From Phoronis ovalis (taxonomy: Eukaryota; Phoronida; Phoronidae): a stretch of DNA of 17,219 nucleotides. This document shows, one piece after another, positions 10,001 to 14,794 of the stretch (within the stretch, counting starts at the first letter, position 1; each line of letters opens with the position of its first letter). The position numbers and the translations under genes were made by a program. Below the pieces are notes generated by a model. The model saw only the letters and a program-made list of their open reading frames with translations, had not been told where the DNA came from and did no database searches. The DNA lies in contig JAOXYB010021481.1 of NCBI GenBank assembly GCA_028565635.1, forward strand, positions 1 through 17,219, given 5' to 3'.

Positions 10001-10507
10001 AAAAAGAAAAGAAAATCATCTCATTCAAAATTGTTTCATTCCAAATCAGGGACCAGTATTAGTCCAAATACCGTTGAAATGAATCATTCCTCATCAAAAT
10101 TTTCAAGTGCGGGATTGTTATTTGGTGCAGATTATGACCCCAGTTTGACCTTTGACCCCGATGACTGTAGGTTAGATAGTGGAGTCTCAAGTATAAACAG
10201 AATAGACGAAGTTGGCAGTTGTGAATCAAGCCGTACAGATCTGTGCATGTCACTAGATAAAAACACTCACAACCATTTAAAAAAATCAAAAAATGGCCAG
10301 CATGTGGCTAAAAATGGTAGCATTTATTCTGGCATGGTAAATGGAAATGGTCATATTACTGGTGGAACAGGAATAGGTCTTCAGAAACATTCATATAAAA
10401 GTTCATCAGAAGATAAGAATATCGGCAATAGCAACCATTTAAAAACGGATAGAAAATTGGAGACATCTGGCAAATCTTGGAAAAATTTGTTTGGTATGAA
10501 AAAATAA
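912..10507 (+). CDS. SUCO: SUCO orthologue (SUN domain-containing ossification factor), 16 exons, 5' end missing
   Basis: This is a single-pass ER/nuclear-envelope glycoprotein of the SUCO/Opt/Slp1 family, whose members protect or help fold secretory and membrane proteins (family knowledge; the function here is inferred). The join is 912-1094, 1780-1901, 2379-2537, 2971-3163, 3748-3858, 4001-4091, 4381-4540, 4977-5102, 5467-5619, 6022-6186, 6445-7672, 8264-8375, 8786-8989, 9273-9444, 9647-9717 and 9980-10507. All junctions are GT..AG and agree in phase, giving 1258 complete residues and one TAA. Numbering from the first full codon, the SUN-like domain is about 179-330, the acidic disordered linker 340-870, the coiled coil about 875-970, the membrane helix 975-993 and the basic Ser-rich tail 994-1258. 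The order SUN, linker, coiled coil, late TM identifies SUCO rather than the SUN1/2 class, where the SUN domain is C-terminal. The exon starts at the third base of a codon, so the start codon and signal peptide are upstream. Confidence 0.93.
1095..1779 (+). other. SUCO intron, no feature seen
   Basis: AT-rich intron between the first two visible exons. I see no open frame with splice sites, no RNA gene and no clear repeat in it. Confidence 0.6.
1780..1901 (+). CDS. SUCO: SUCO exon 2 of window
   Basis: The acceptor is ATTTTGTAG before 1780 and the donor GTATGT is at 1902. The incoming T completes a Val codon from the previous exon. The exon encodes about 40 acidic residues (NHDLENSEEGPGDKE and onward) and ends in phase 1. 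It is short, without a domain, and supported by matching phases and good splice sites. Confidence 0.75.
1902..2378 (+). other. SUCO intron with open frame before the acceptor
   Basis: The last 88 bases (2291-2378) stay open in the coding frame of the next exon, and a phase-compatible AG occurs at 2336. Otherwise AT-rich with nothing recognisable. Confidence 0.55.
2379..2537 (+). CDS. SUCO: SUCO exon 3 of window (E-W-K-K-K motif)
   Basis: The acceptor TATTACAG ends at 2378 and the donor GTTAGA starts at 2538; both ends are phase 1 (159 nt). It encodes IPVGVSNVVEPTESP and then DDFEEWKKKRM at its end. An acidic F-x-E-W-K-K/R motif ahead of the SUN-like domain is typical of the SUCO family as I know it. 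The open frame continues upstream to 2291, and a second phase-compatible but pyrimidine-poor acceptor lies at 2336; I prefer 2378 because its acceptor is better. Confidence 0.82.
2538..2970 (+). other. SUCO intron, no feature seen
   Basis: AT-rich intron ending in a good pyrimidine tract before 2971. No repeat or gene recognised. Confidence 0.6.
2971..3163 (+). CDS. SUCO: SUCO exon 4 (start of SUN-like domain)
   Basis: The acceptor is a strong CTTTTTTGCAG ending at 2970; the donor GTATGT is at 3164. The exon covers residues 155-218 and opens the SUN-like domain with F-A-L-L-E-C-G-A-K-V-I-A, followed by S-K-N-A-A-F-V-L-N and Y-M-I-N-P-C-S-A-K-K-W. Cys184 and Cys214 fall in this exon. The Trp219 codon is split across the intron. 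This block is the most recognisable signature of the SUCO type of SUN domain in the window. Confidence 0.93.
3164..3747 (+). other. SUCO intron inside the SUN-like domain
   Basis: This intron splits the Trp219 codon. It holds one copy of a diverged dispersed repeat (about 3549-3670, partner at 11061-11188) and a short CAACAACAAC run near 3235. No exon-like frame seen. Confidence 0.6.
3549..3670. repeat. Diverged dispersed repeat, copy 1
   Basis: It shares with 11061-11188 the ordered blocks TAATATA, GCAT(A/G)CACTTG, GAGCC, CCAGCGTG and ATTCACAAA at similar spacing, with many substitutions. Same orientation in both places. The family is not recognised; it may be an old SINE or MITE fragment. 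Confidence 0.5.
3748..3858 (+). CDS. SUCO: SUCO exon 5 (SUN-like domain)
   Basis: The acceptor ATTTTTGCAG ends at 3747 and the donor GTAAGA is at 3859; phase 2 on both sides, 111 nt. It encodes FVMQLCEAVDNIHVIEL and then LELFSSTPETFKVYISD. These are the beta strands of the SUN jelly roll, with the I-E-L-A-N-L-E-L-F-S core expected of the family. Cys225 lies here. Confidence 0.93.
4001..4091 (+). CDS. SUCO: SUCO exon 6 (SUN-like domain)
   Basis: The acceptor TTTTTTGAAG ends at 4000 and the donor GTAAGT is at 4092. The incoming G completes an Arg codon; the exon ends in phase 0 (91 nt). It encodes HPVKDWHHLGTFHARDER and an Asn-Val-Thr sequon near its end. The W-x-x-L-G-x-F-x-A-x-D-x-R pattern is the conserved centre of the SUCO-type SUN domain. 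Confidence 0.93.
4381..4540 (+). CDS. SUCO: SUCO exon 7 (end of SUN-like domain)
   Basis: The acceptor CTTCCTTGCAG ends at 4380 and the donor GTAAGT is at 4541. It encodes LYAKYVKIEMLTHYGQEHYC and PLSIVRVYATS, the closing strands of the SUN-like domain, then an acidic turn (DFDETETDTEQ). The H-Y-G-x-E-H-Y-C-P-L-S motif is highly diagnostic. Cys306 may pair with one of the earlier Cys residues, as in other SUN domains; that pairing is inference. Confidence 0.93.
4541..4976 (+). other. SUCO intron, no feature seen
   Basis: AT-rich intron. A 64-codon open frame at 4755-4949 has no splice or domain support and is ignored. Confidence 0.6.
4977..5102 (+). CDS. SUCO: SUCO exon 8 (linker, symmetric 1-1)
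   Basis: The acceptor TTTTTGTAG ends at 4976 and the donor GTATGT is at 5103. The exon is 126 nt with phase 1 at each end, so skipping would keep frame. It encodes ETDKLEDNKDTPTNLFSS followed by an amphipathic ADTVLSLVKQVLLPG helix and then linker. A short helix shortly after the SUN-like domain is plausible for the family, but I did not verify it by alignment. Confidence 0.82.
5103..5466 (+). other. SUCO intron, no feature seen
   Basis: AT-rich intron with nothing recognisable besides the acceptor of the next exon. Confidence 0.6.
5467..5619 (+). CDS. SUCO: SUCO exon 9 (linker, tandem donor)
   Basis: The acceptor TTGTTTTATAG ends at 5466. I place the donor at 5620 (GTATGG after CAG), but a second donor GTATGT at 5611 after ACA is also phase 1 and would remove three codons. 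The exon is 153 nt, phase 1 at both ends. It encodes NLTSINDSSMILTNQT (several N-x-S/T sequons, fitting a lumenal segment) and a Pro/Cys stretch, YPLPCDPSYRHQLEK. Confidence 0.8.
5620..6021 (+). other. SUCO intron, no feature seen
   Basis: Very AT-rich intron. The pyrimidine tract before the acceptor at 6021 is weak. Confidence 0.6.
6022..6186 (+). CDS. SUCO: SUCO exon 10 (linker, symmetric 1-1)
   Basis: The acceptor is ATATCATATTAG, ending at 6021, a rather purine-rich tract; the donor GTAATT starts at 6187. The exon is 165 nt, phase 1 at both ends. It encodes an unstructured linker, TNKHLENSSKDGGISQ, then LPDVVTLIETPETKQ. Support is frame and phase agreement rather than a domain, so exact edges are less certain than for the SUN-domain exons. 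Confidence 0.75.
6445..7672 (+). CDS. SUCO: SUCO exon 11 (large linker exon to start of coiled coil)
   Basis: The acceptor TTTCTATTTAG ends at 6444 and the donor GTAAGT is at 7673; phase 1 in, phase 2 out, 1228 nt. It encodes 408 full residues. The first 45 hold a Cys/aromatic-rich block (FAYCYASVLE.. FDACGYMRTLYSMCF) that looks folded or conserved. A long Glu/Val/Asn-rich disordered region follows, with repeated SQVIVEK motifs and sequons. The end, LMPKRDVAIMKLSNTIKALE plus ANLSLTN, starts the conserved SUCO coiled coil. The open frame runs back to 6294 through the intron, but that part has no support. Confidence 0.9.
7673..8263 (+). other. SUCO intron with inverted-repeat element and in-frame alternative acceptor
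   Basis: It contains the 147-bp element at 7774-7920. A second strong acceptor, TTTTTGTTCAG, ends at 8149; from 8150 to 8263 the sequence is open in the SUCO frame (114 nt), so its use would add 38 residues in the coiled coil. I treat the segment as intron because the family coiled coil is continuous without it. Confidence 0.6.
7774..7920. mobile_element. 147-bp non-autonomous inverted-repeat element (MITE)
   Basis: The ends are CAGTGTTCTCCATAAAA and the reverse complement of TTTTGTGGAGAACACTG, 16 of 17 matching. Similarity continues inward with small gaps to about 44 bases (TGTAC, TGTTC, CCAATGA blocks). The element is flanked on both sides by TAAAT (7769-7773 and 7921-7925), a likely target-site duplication. 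It has no coding capacity. CAGTG-type ends are seen in hAT-related elements, but a 5-bp duplication does not match the usual 8 bp, so the superfamily is open. Confidence 0.72.
8264..8375 (+). CDS. SUCO: SUCO exon 12 (coiled coil)
   Basis: The acceptor ATTATCTCCAG ends at 8263 and the donor GTAACA is at 8376. The first G completes a Met codon, giving ..SLTNM then YLQELSQKYKKQREEMQ and LNWTMERLMNTTREAEAQ. Y-L-x-E-L-S-Q-x-Y-x-K-Q is the strongest coiled-coil signature of SUCO, and it follows the end of the previous exon directly, which fixes this acceptor over the in-frame one at 8149. Confidence 0.92.
8376..8785 (+). other. SUCO intron, no feature seen
   Basis: AT-rich intron between the coiled-coil exon and the membrane exon. 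No repeat or gene recognised. Confidence 0.6.
8786..8989 (+). CDS. SUCO: SUCO exon 13 (coiled coil end and transmembrane helix)
   Basis: The acceptor TTTTTATAG ends at 8785 and the donor GTAAAT is at 8990; phase 0 both ends, 68 codons. The first 40 residues continue the heptad-like helix (QKKEKQILDMQETVKQV). The membrane segment is MTFVMFEIICIACMLVICL (8906-8962), followed by the positive stop-transfer sequence RKNIRKH. A Glu inside the hydrophobic run is unusual. Reading past the donor would add only Val-Asn-Tyr before a stop at 8999-9001. Confidence 0.88.
9273..9444 (+). CDS. SUCO: SUCO exon 14 (cytosolic tail)
   Basis: The acceptor TTTTCATGTAG ends at 9272 and the donor GTGAGT is at 9445. 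It encodes IELNEIREALRNMPETPHRG and then a Ser/Thr/Arg-rich stretch (RKHSIDG, SRHSSF) with basophilic-kinase-like R-x-x-S patterns. It lies after the membrane helix, so it should be on the opposite side of the membrane from the SUN-like domain. Ends in phase 1. Confidence 0.85.
9647..9717 (+). CDS. SUCO: SUCO exon 15 (cytosolic tail)
   Basis: A strong pyrimidine tract (TTTCTTTTTCTTTTAG) ends at 9646; the donor GTAAGT is at 9718. This small 71-nt exon encodes VEFQSGITVIQPTHSFW and SDQIDT after a split Asp codon, and ends in phase 0. Confidence 0.83.
9980..10507 (+). CDS. SUCO: SUCO exon 16 (terminal coding exon)
   Basis: The acceptor TAATTTGTAG ends at 9979, and the frame runs to TAA at 10505-10507 (175 residues). 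It opens with a lysine run (GAKKKKKRKSSHSK), then a Ser-rich region, an acidic ADYDPSLTFDPDDCRLDSGV patch, and a Gly/Asn/Lys-rich end finishing in WKNLFGMKK. A basic Lys-rich block in the tail fits SUCO. The terminal Lys pair is not at the -3 position needed for a KKxx retrieval signal. Confidence 0.88.
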   Translation, partial: NHSGAKKKKKRKSSHSKLFHSKSGTSISPNTVEMNHSSSKFSSAGLLFGADYDPSLTFDPDDCRLDSGVSSINRIDEVGSCESSRTDLCMSLDKNTHNHLKKSKNGQHVAKNGSIYSGMVNGNGHITGGTGIGLQKHSYKSSSEDKNIGNSNHLKTDRKLETSGKSWKNLFGMKK

Positions 10508-11496
10508 GATAAATTTACCACGTCTTTAAAATCTCATGATTTAACCACTGCAAAAAACTACTGATTTATTTTCAGCAGATTTATAAGAAACCATCTTGGA
10601 GATTTGTTCTAAGAAGTGCATGTAATCAATAATTGTTGTTACATACAATTGCCAGTCATTGTCATATTACATGATCATGTAGCATGGTTCTGTGTGCTAT
10701 GATGTTAGTTTTGAAATAATCCCTTCAGCTGAAACTTTCCTCTTTACAAAAGGTTATTATTTCATTTCATTATAATTTAACTTTAAAGTGTATTTTTATA
10801 TAGAAATGTGCTTGTTACAAGGAGAAGTCAATGTTATTTATTTAGTGCTAAGAATTTGTGCAAATGTTACATTTATTTTTGAACTGGTACAATTTACATA
10901 AACATATGATGTAATGTTTTACTTCAACAAACTACCAGCTGCTTGTAAAAAACAATAATTGGACACTTAATATTTGATTGTCCATATATATTATGGTCAG
11001 CTTTTGGGTTACGATGTTTTTCAAGTACAAGTTGCAGTAACTGGATGTCAAATCAATGCCTAATATACTATTTGCATGCACTTGGTGGAGCCACCAGTCT
11101 CAGACCCTAACGATCCCAGCGTGTCAAATTCTGTGAATAAACAATGACTAGGTCTGTGTGCACTCGCACGATTCATTCACAAAACGCACCCTTTGCTTGC
11201 TGAGCGATGAAATATGAAATACCCTCCTTTTTGTGAGCATATCAATACATAAACAACTATTTATTAATATTTTTATGTTGTTAAATTTTCACCAGTTAGA
11301 GCTTTTCTGAAATCAGATTAAAAAAAAAGATTTGTGTATCTAAACGATGCCGGTATTGAAAGGGTCCGACTGTAGTGCTCAAGTGCATGAAAATAGTCTA
11401 CTGACATTTAATACAACCTGTAGTAACTGGGTGTCAGATAACTTGTACAATACTGAAAAAACTAATATAATATTTTGTAAAATGCATCATAATAAA
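10508..11496 (+). other. SUCO: SUCO 3' untranslated region (probable), with candidate poly(A) signals
   Basis: The AT-rich sequence after the SUCO stop has no convincing open frame. Candidate poly(A) signals are AATAAA at 11136-11141, followed within about 20 bases by a GT-rich TCTGTGTGC, an ATTAAA at 11317-11322, and AATAAA at 11491-11496. Which is used cannot be told from sequence. Part of it (about 11061-11188) is a diverged copy of a sequence in the intron at 3549-3670, so at least one signal lies inside repeat-derived DNA. Confidence 0.5.
11061..11188. repeat. Diverged dispersed repeat, copy 2
   Basis: This is the partner of the intronic copy at 3549-3670. The blocks TAATATA, GCATGCACTTGG, GGAGCC, CCCAGCGTG and ATTCACAAAA follow in the same order. 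It covers the candidate AATAAA at 11136. A shorter, related stretch containing GTAACTGG occurs at both about 11023-11070 and 11409-11455. Confidence 0.5.
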
Positions 11497-11940
11497 CATC
11501 ATTATGATATACAGATATCGCTGTAATAATTTTCTAAATAACATCTGAATTTGTAATGCATTGCAGATTGCCAGTTGTAACTATGATACTTATCGAGGTA
11601 ATGGGTCATTTCAAGTGTAGACATGCTTGTGTAAACCTTAAAGCTATGTTTCAAAAAGTATTATTTGTGTGACAAGTGTCTCAAATAATATTTGCTAAAG
11701 GTAAAGTCTTGTTTGAAACAGTTTTGATCCACCGTATAATTATATTAATATACTCAAATACAAACAACACGCTTGCAAATTAAAATGTTTGTTCAAAAAA
11801 TCACAAACACTGCTACCAATTGTAAATTTTAAATGTCCTCAGGCCATGCACCTTTTTCGAAGACCATTTGAAAGAGTTATTGGATGTTGTTTTGTTTACC
11901 AAAGCAGCATCCTATGTCAGAGTGTTCACAACAAGTAACA
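11497..11940. other. Intergenic stretch, no gene seen
   Basis: AT-rich DNA between the SUCO 3' end and the CpG-rich patch. Open frames starting at 11868 and 11884 overlap each other and show no domain or codon signal; I do not call them. Confidence 0.5.
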
Positions 11941-12063
11941 GTAAGTCCGGTTCAGTCTGCGGGCATAATGCCCCGTTTTTTACGTCTTGCTGTCGTTCTC
12001 GGGCCAAAGTTGCCACTCGCCTTGTACGTGACAGTTGGTGTCACCGGTACCCGACCTATTGGG
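11941..12063 (+). promoter_or_regulatory. CpG-rich patch, probable promoter of the THAP gene
   Basis: About 120 bases hold ten CpG dinucleotides, far above the surrounding AT-rich DNA, and a CTATTGGG (an inverted CCAAT box) at the right end. It lies about 225 bases upstream of the THAP start codon. No TATA box at a fixed distance was identified. The assignment as promoter is inference from composition and position; a first non-coding exon is also possible. Confidence 0.4.
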
Positions 12064-12286
12064 AATACCAAGAACTAACAGAGCAAAAGCATTTTATTTA
12101 CTGGAAATATTTTTTTATTTTACAAATACGTAGAAATTCTTTTTGTCTTTTCCTCAACGGAAATGATAATATCACTGAAACTTTATATCGGGAATGAATA
12201 ACTAGGTAACTAGTGGACTTTAGTTAATCAGTGAAAAGAAAAGTCAAAATGAGGCTTTTATTTGACAAGATTTCATTACAAGTAAA

Positions 12287-12484
12287 ATGTCGTCTAATGA
12301 GTGGAAGAAACAATTTGAGGGGAAAGGTTCACGTGTATCTTGCTACGTTCCAACGTGCACAAACAACGGGAGAAAAGATGTACATTTATCACTTCATAAA
12401 TTGCCTGTTGATAAAGAATTAAGAGTACAATGGATTAGTAAATTTACACTGATGCGATCCTGGGTCAAATTCGACAGAAGATGA
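12287..12484 (+). CDS. THAP zinc-finger protein, N-terminal part (exon 1 or broken copy)
   Basis: The start AAAATGT has A at -3. The 65-residue frame carries C19-x4-C24, then N-N-G-R-K, L-H-K-L-P40 and R-V-Q-W49-I, matching the first half of a THAP C2CH zinc-dependent DNA-binding domain (C-x4-C, then the invariant Pro and Trp). The second C-x2-H pair and the following Phe are absent before the stop at 12482-12484. Possible donors are GTAAAT at 12438 and GTCAAA at 12464, so the rest may lie in a later exon I could not find. THAP proteins include transcription regulators and P-element-type transposase relatives; which this is cannot be told. The extension of 18 residues before the first Cys is longer than usual. 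Confidence 0.55.
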   Translation: MSSNEWKKQFEGKGSRVSCYVPTCTNNGRKDVHLSLHKLPVDKELRVQWISKFTLMRSWVKFDRR

Positions 12485-13280
12485 ATACTGTTTACAATTA
12501 AATTACGCAGTTTGAGACTTTGACTATCATGGTCATCATTAGTATTATAATTATACTAATTTATTATTTTTGCATAATTTTATCATTATAAAACATTATG
12601 TATAATTAATAGCGTGTTGGTCAAAGAATAGTCCAACGCTGTATTAGTAAAATATCACATAATTACATTAATCCAATTTTAATTACAAAATTAATGTCAA
12701 GTGCCAAATCTTTGTCAATTAAATATATTATAACATATTATATACTTTAGACAGTAGTTATTTCAGTGTTTGTTTTTATCCAAGAATTTCACGTTATTTC
12801 AAGACAAGATAGTTCAATGCAGTTCGATGTATCATCATCTGTCCAATGATCCATCTGGTAAGAGAATATTTGTCTCGATTTGAATCTCTATTAAATACCA
12901 CCCTCCATGGATATTCATTCACTCACTCTAAAAGGTGATCTTGTTTTGTTAATGTGAGAACAATACAAAAGAAAAGTCACACTCCAGTACTGTTGAATAC
13001 AAGATCGTCAATATTCGAAATTAAATGAAAACATGACCAAACTTGCATTCAGAGACCCCACAGGCAGGATTTCTAACTCTAATTCTCTTGTAGATTAGGA
13101 AAGCATTTTGAAGATCCACCACCATTGAGTAATTGAGAACAACGGGAAGGATATTTTTTTTAAGACTTGGCATGAGGAACTGCTTATTCAGCAGACGGAA
13201 AAAAATTGCACATTGCATGATTCAAAAATGGTTCAAACACGGAAATGAAGATCATCAAATTAATAGTTTTACATGAAAGT
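12485..13280. other. Non-coding stretch after the THAP frame
   Basis: Very AT-rich. I searched it for the missing THAP half and found only a weak candidate at 13094-13135 (G-K-H-F-E-D after a TAG acceptor, with Leu where Cys is required). A reverse-strand open frame at 13021-13218 has no domain. Confidence 0.45.
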
Positions 13281-13706
13281 GCGCCATTTATGGACTTGTA
13301 AACAAACTTCAACGTGACGACCTTTTGACAACTATAGATTATGTTTTTTTTCAAATAAAAATATTACACTTCATTAAACTTTTAATTAAATGATTTTTTT
13401 TCTACTAGAATGGAAGAGTTAGTAAAATGATGATATAAAATAGAAATAATTTCATAAAATCCCTTATAACACGAACTACTAACGCGATATGCTATAGGTG
13501 GAGCTACACACCTAGTGGATGAAATAATGGAATAAATCGTACTGAAAGTGAATGTTTTCATACTATACTGACTTTAATTTATACTGCAGTTTTGTTAGAT
13601 TTAATTAATTACAAAAAAATGCATTATCGAATGAATCATGGAAATTCGGTTCGGGTATTATGATGCAGCTGTTAATTGAATTGGAACATGGCCAACCTGA
13701 AGCAAT
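13281..13706 (+). repeat. Tandem duplicate of promoter and start region, copy A (decayed)
   Basis: This unit matches 13707-14060 in order: GCG..TTTATGGAC..GTAAACAAA..CGTGA.GACC, then GAATGG.AGA.TT.GTAAAATGA, then AAATAATGG.ATAAATCGTA, then CATGG..A.TC.GTTCG. The second copy continues into the membrane-protein gene. In copy A the equivalent start, ATG at 13638, gives only 13 codons (MEIRFGYYDAAVN) before TGA. Offsets between copies are 426 at the left and about 356 at the right, so indels have accumulated. Confidence 0.65.
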
Positions 13707-13993
13707 GCGCAGTTTATGGACACGTAAACAAAATGAATGAAACGTGATGACCTATGCAATAACCTACTGGCCATGATCACATTCTTCAAATAATGGAAAT
13801 ACTACTCATACACTCGGAGTGCTAAATACTGCTACATTTCTTACTGGAATGGGAGAATTTGTAAAATGACAATTAACACAAATTAAAAAGCATACTGGAT
13901 AAAATGATGGCATAAATCGTATCGGGTCTGAATATAGCTACTACTACTAACTATATTTTATATTGTAGTAAGTTTTAATTGCAAAAATAGTTC
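13707..13993 (+). promoter_or_regulatory. Tandem copy B: upstream region of the two-TM gene
   Basis: This is the second copy of the duplicated unit and sits directly upstream of the start codon at 13994. It therefore holds the promoter and 5' UTR of the gene if the start is right. A TATATTTTATATT stretch lies about 40 bases before the ATG, which is too close to be confidently called a TATA box. Its conservation with copy A could reflect age or constraint. Confidence 0.4.
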
Positions 13994-14794
13994 ATGGCGA
14001 CTCAGTTCGCGATCGGAAATACTAATACAGTTAGCTGGAACATGGCAATGGCAATGCGGCGGCCCTGGATGCCCAGCGATATCCGTCCTGCTATTTGTAG
14101 ATGGTTTGTTTGCGTTATGCCATGTGGGGCTTTAATTACAGGCATGGGAATGGTACTGTTAGTCAGGTCCGTGTTAACCCAATGGCTAACTGTGATGTTG
14201 ATTGTAGGATCGATTGTGTTAAGTCTAGGATCAACTGTACTCATAACTGGCATTTGCACTTGTTGTTGTATTGTAAGAAGATTAAGAGCGAGACAACTAG
14301 TCGACTGTCAGCACTATGCAAATGTCATGCGTCAAAATCCTATTGTTACCACCACTGCACCAGCTTTGACGCAGAGGTACGTTAATAATGTAAATCTGTT
14401 AAGATACAATTTGTGTTACAAGATAATTAATTATGATTAAAATGCAAGGCTTGAATGTAGACATTCATACATCAAAAAGAAAATTATAAGATTTTCTGCT
14501 GTAACTTTACTTATGGCTTTTAATTAAAATTATAAAAGTACATGTAATAAAAATTGTCAAACTATATTTTATTATTTACTAGTTACTTGGAAGCTTTGGT
14601 AATACTAATAACAGCTCTCTGGTTTAGGTTTTTATTGATAAAACATTTTCAAATAACATTTTTCAACCAGGCTTTATTTTTTGCTTCATGCGATTCGTGA
14701 AATGCAAGAAATAATGGGCTATCTTGGTACAACACCCCAGGTAAAGCTTCTTGCCCCGATGTCTAATTTAGAGCTAAAAAATGGGTTAAAGTAA
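13994..14794 (+). CDS. Unrecognised two-transmembrane protein, two-exon model
   Basis: Exon 1 is 13994-14376 (donor GTACGT at 14377, phase 2); exon 2 is 14671-14794 (acceptor TTTCAACCAG, stop TAA 14792-14794). The join gives 168 residues. Residues 37-57 and 64-94 are hydrophobic membrane segments, the second ending in a Cys cluster (C-T-C-C-C) followed by RRLRAR, a plausible palmitoylation and stop-transfer site. The N-terminus is Met-rich (MAMAMRRPW). A signal AATAAA lies at 14876-14881. I recognise no family. Codon use and GC are higher in exon 1 than in flanking DNA, which supports coding. Unspliced reading of exon 1 would give 148 residues ending at 14440. Confidence 0.55.

Noticed and set aside
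10480-10507. Dilysine ER-retrieval signal at the SUCO C-terminus
   Set aside because: The last residues are G-M-K-K; KKxx needs Lys at -3, which is Met here.
11868-12197. 109-codon open frame overlapping the CpG-rich patch
   Set aside because: It overlaps another open frame, has no recognisable domain, and its openness is explained by local GC content.
13094-13136. Possible second THAP half (G-K-H-F-E-D after a TAG acceptor)
   Set aside because: The required Cys is Leu, no donor of the THAP frame matches its phase, and it stops within 14 codons.
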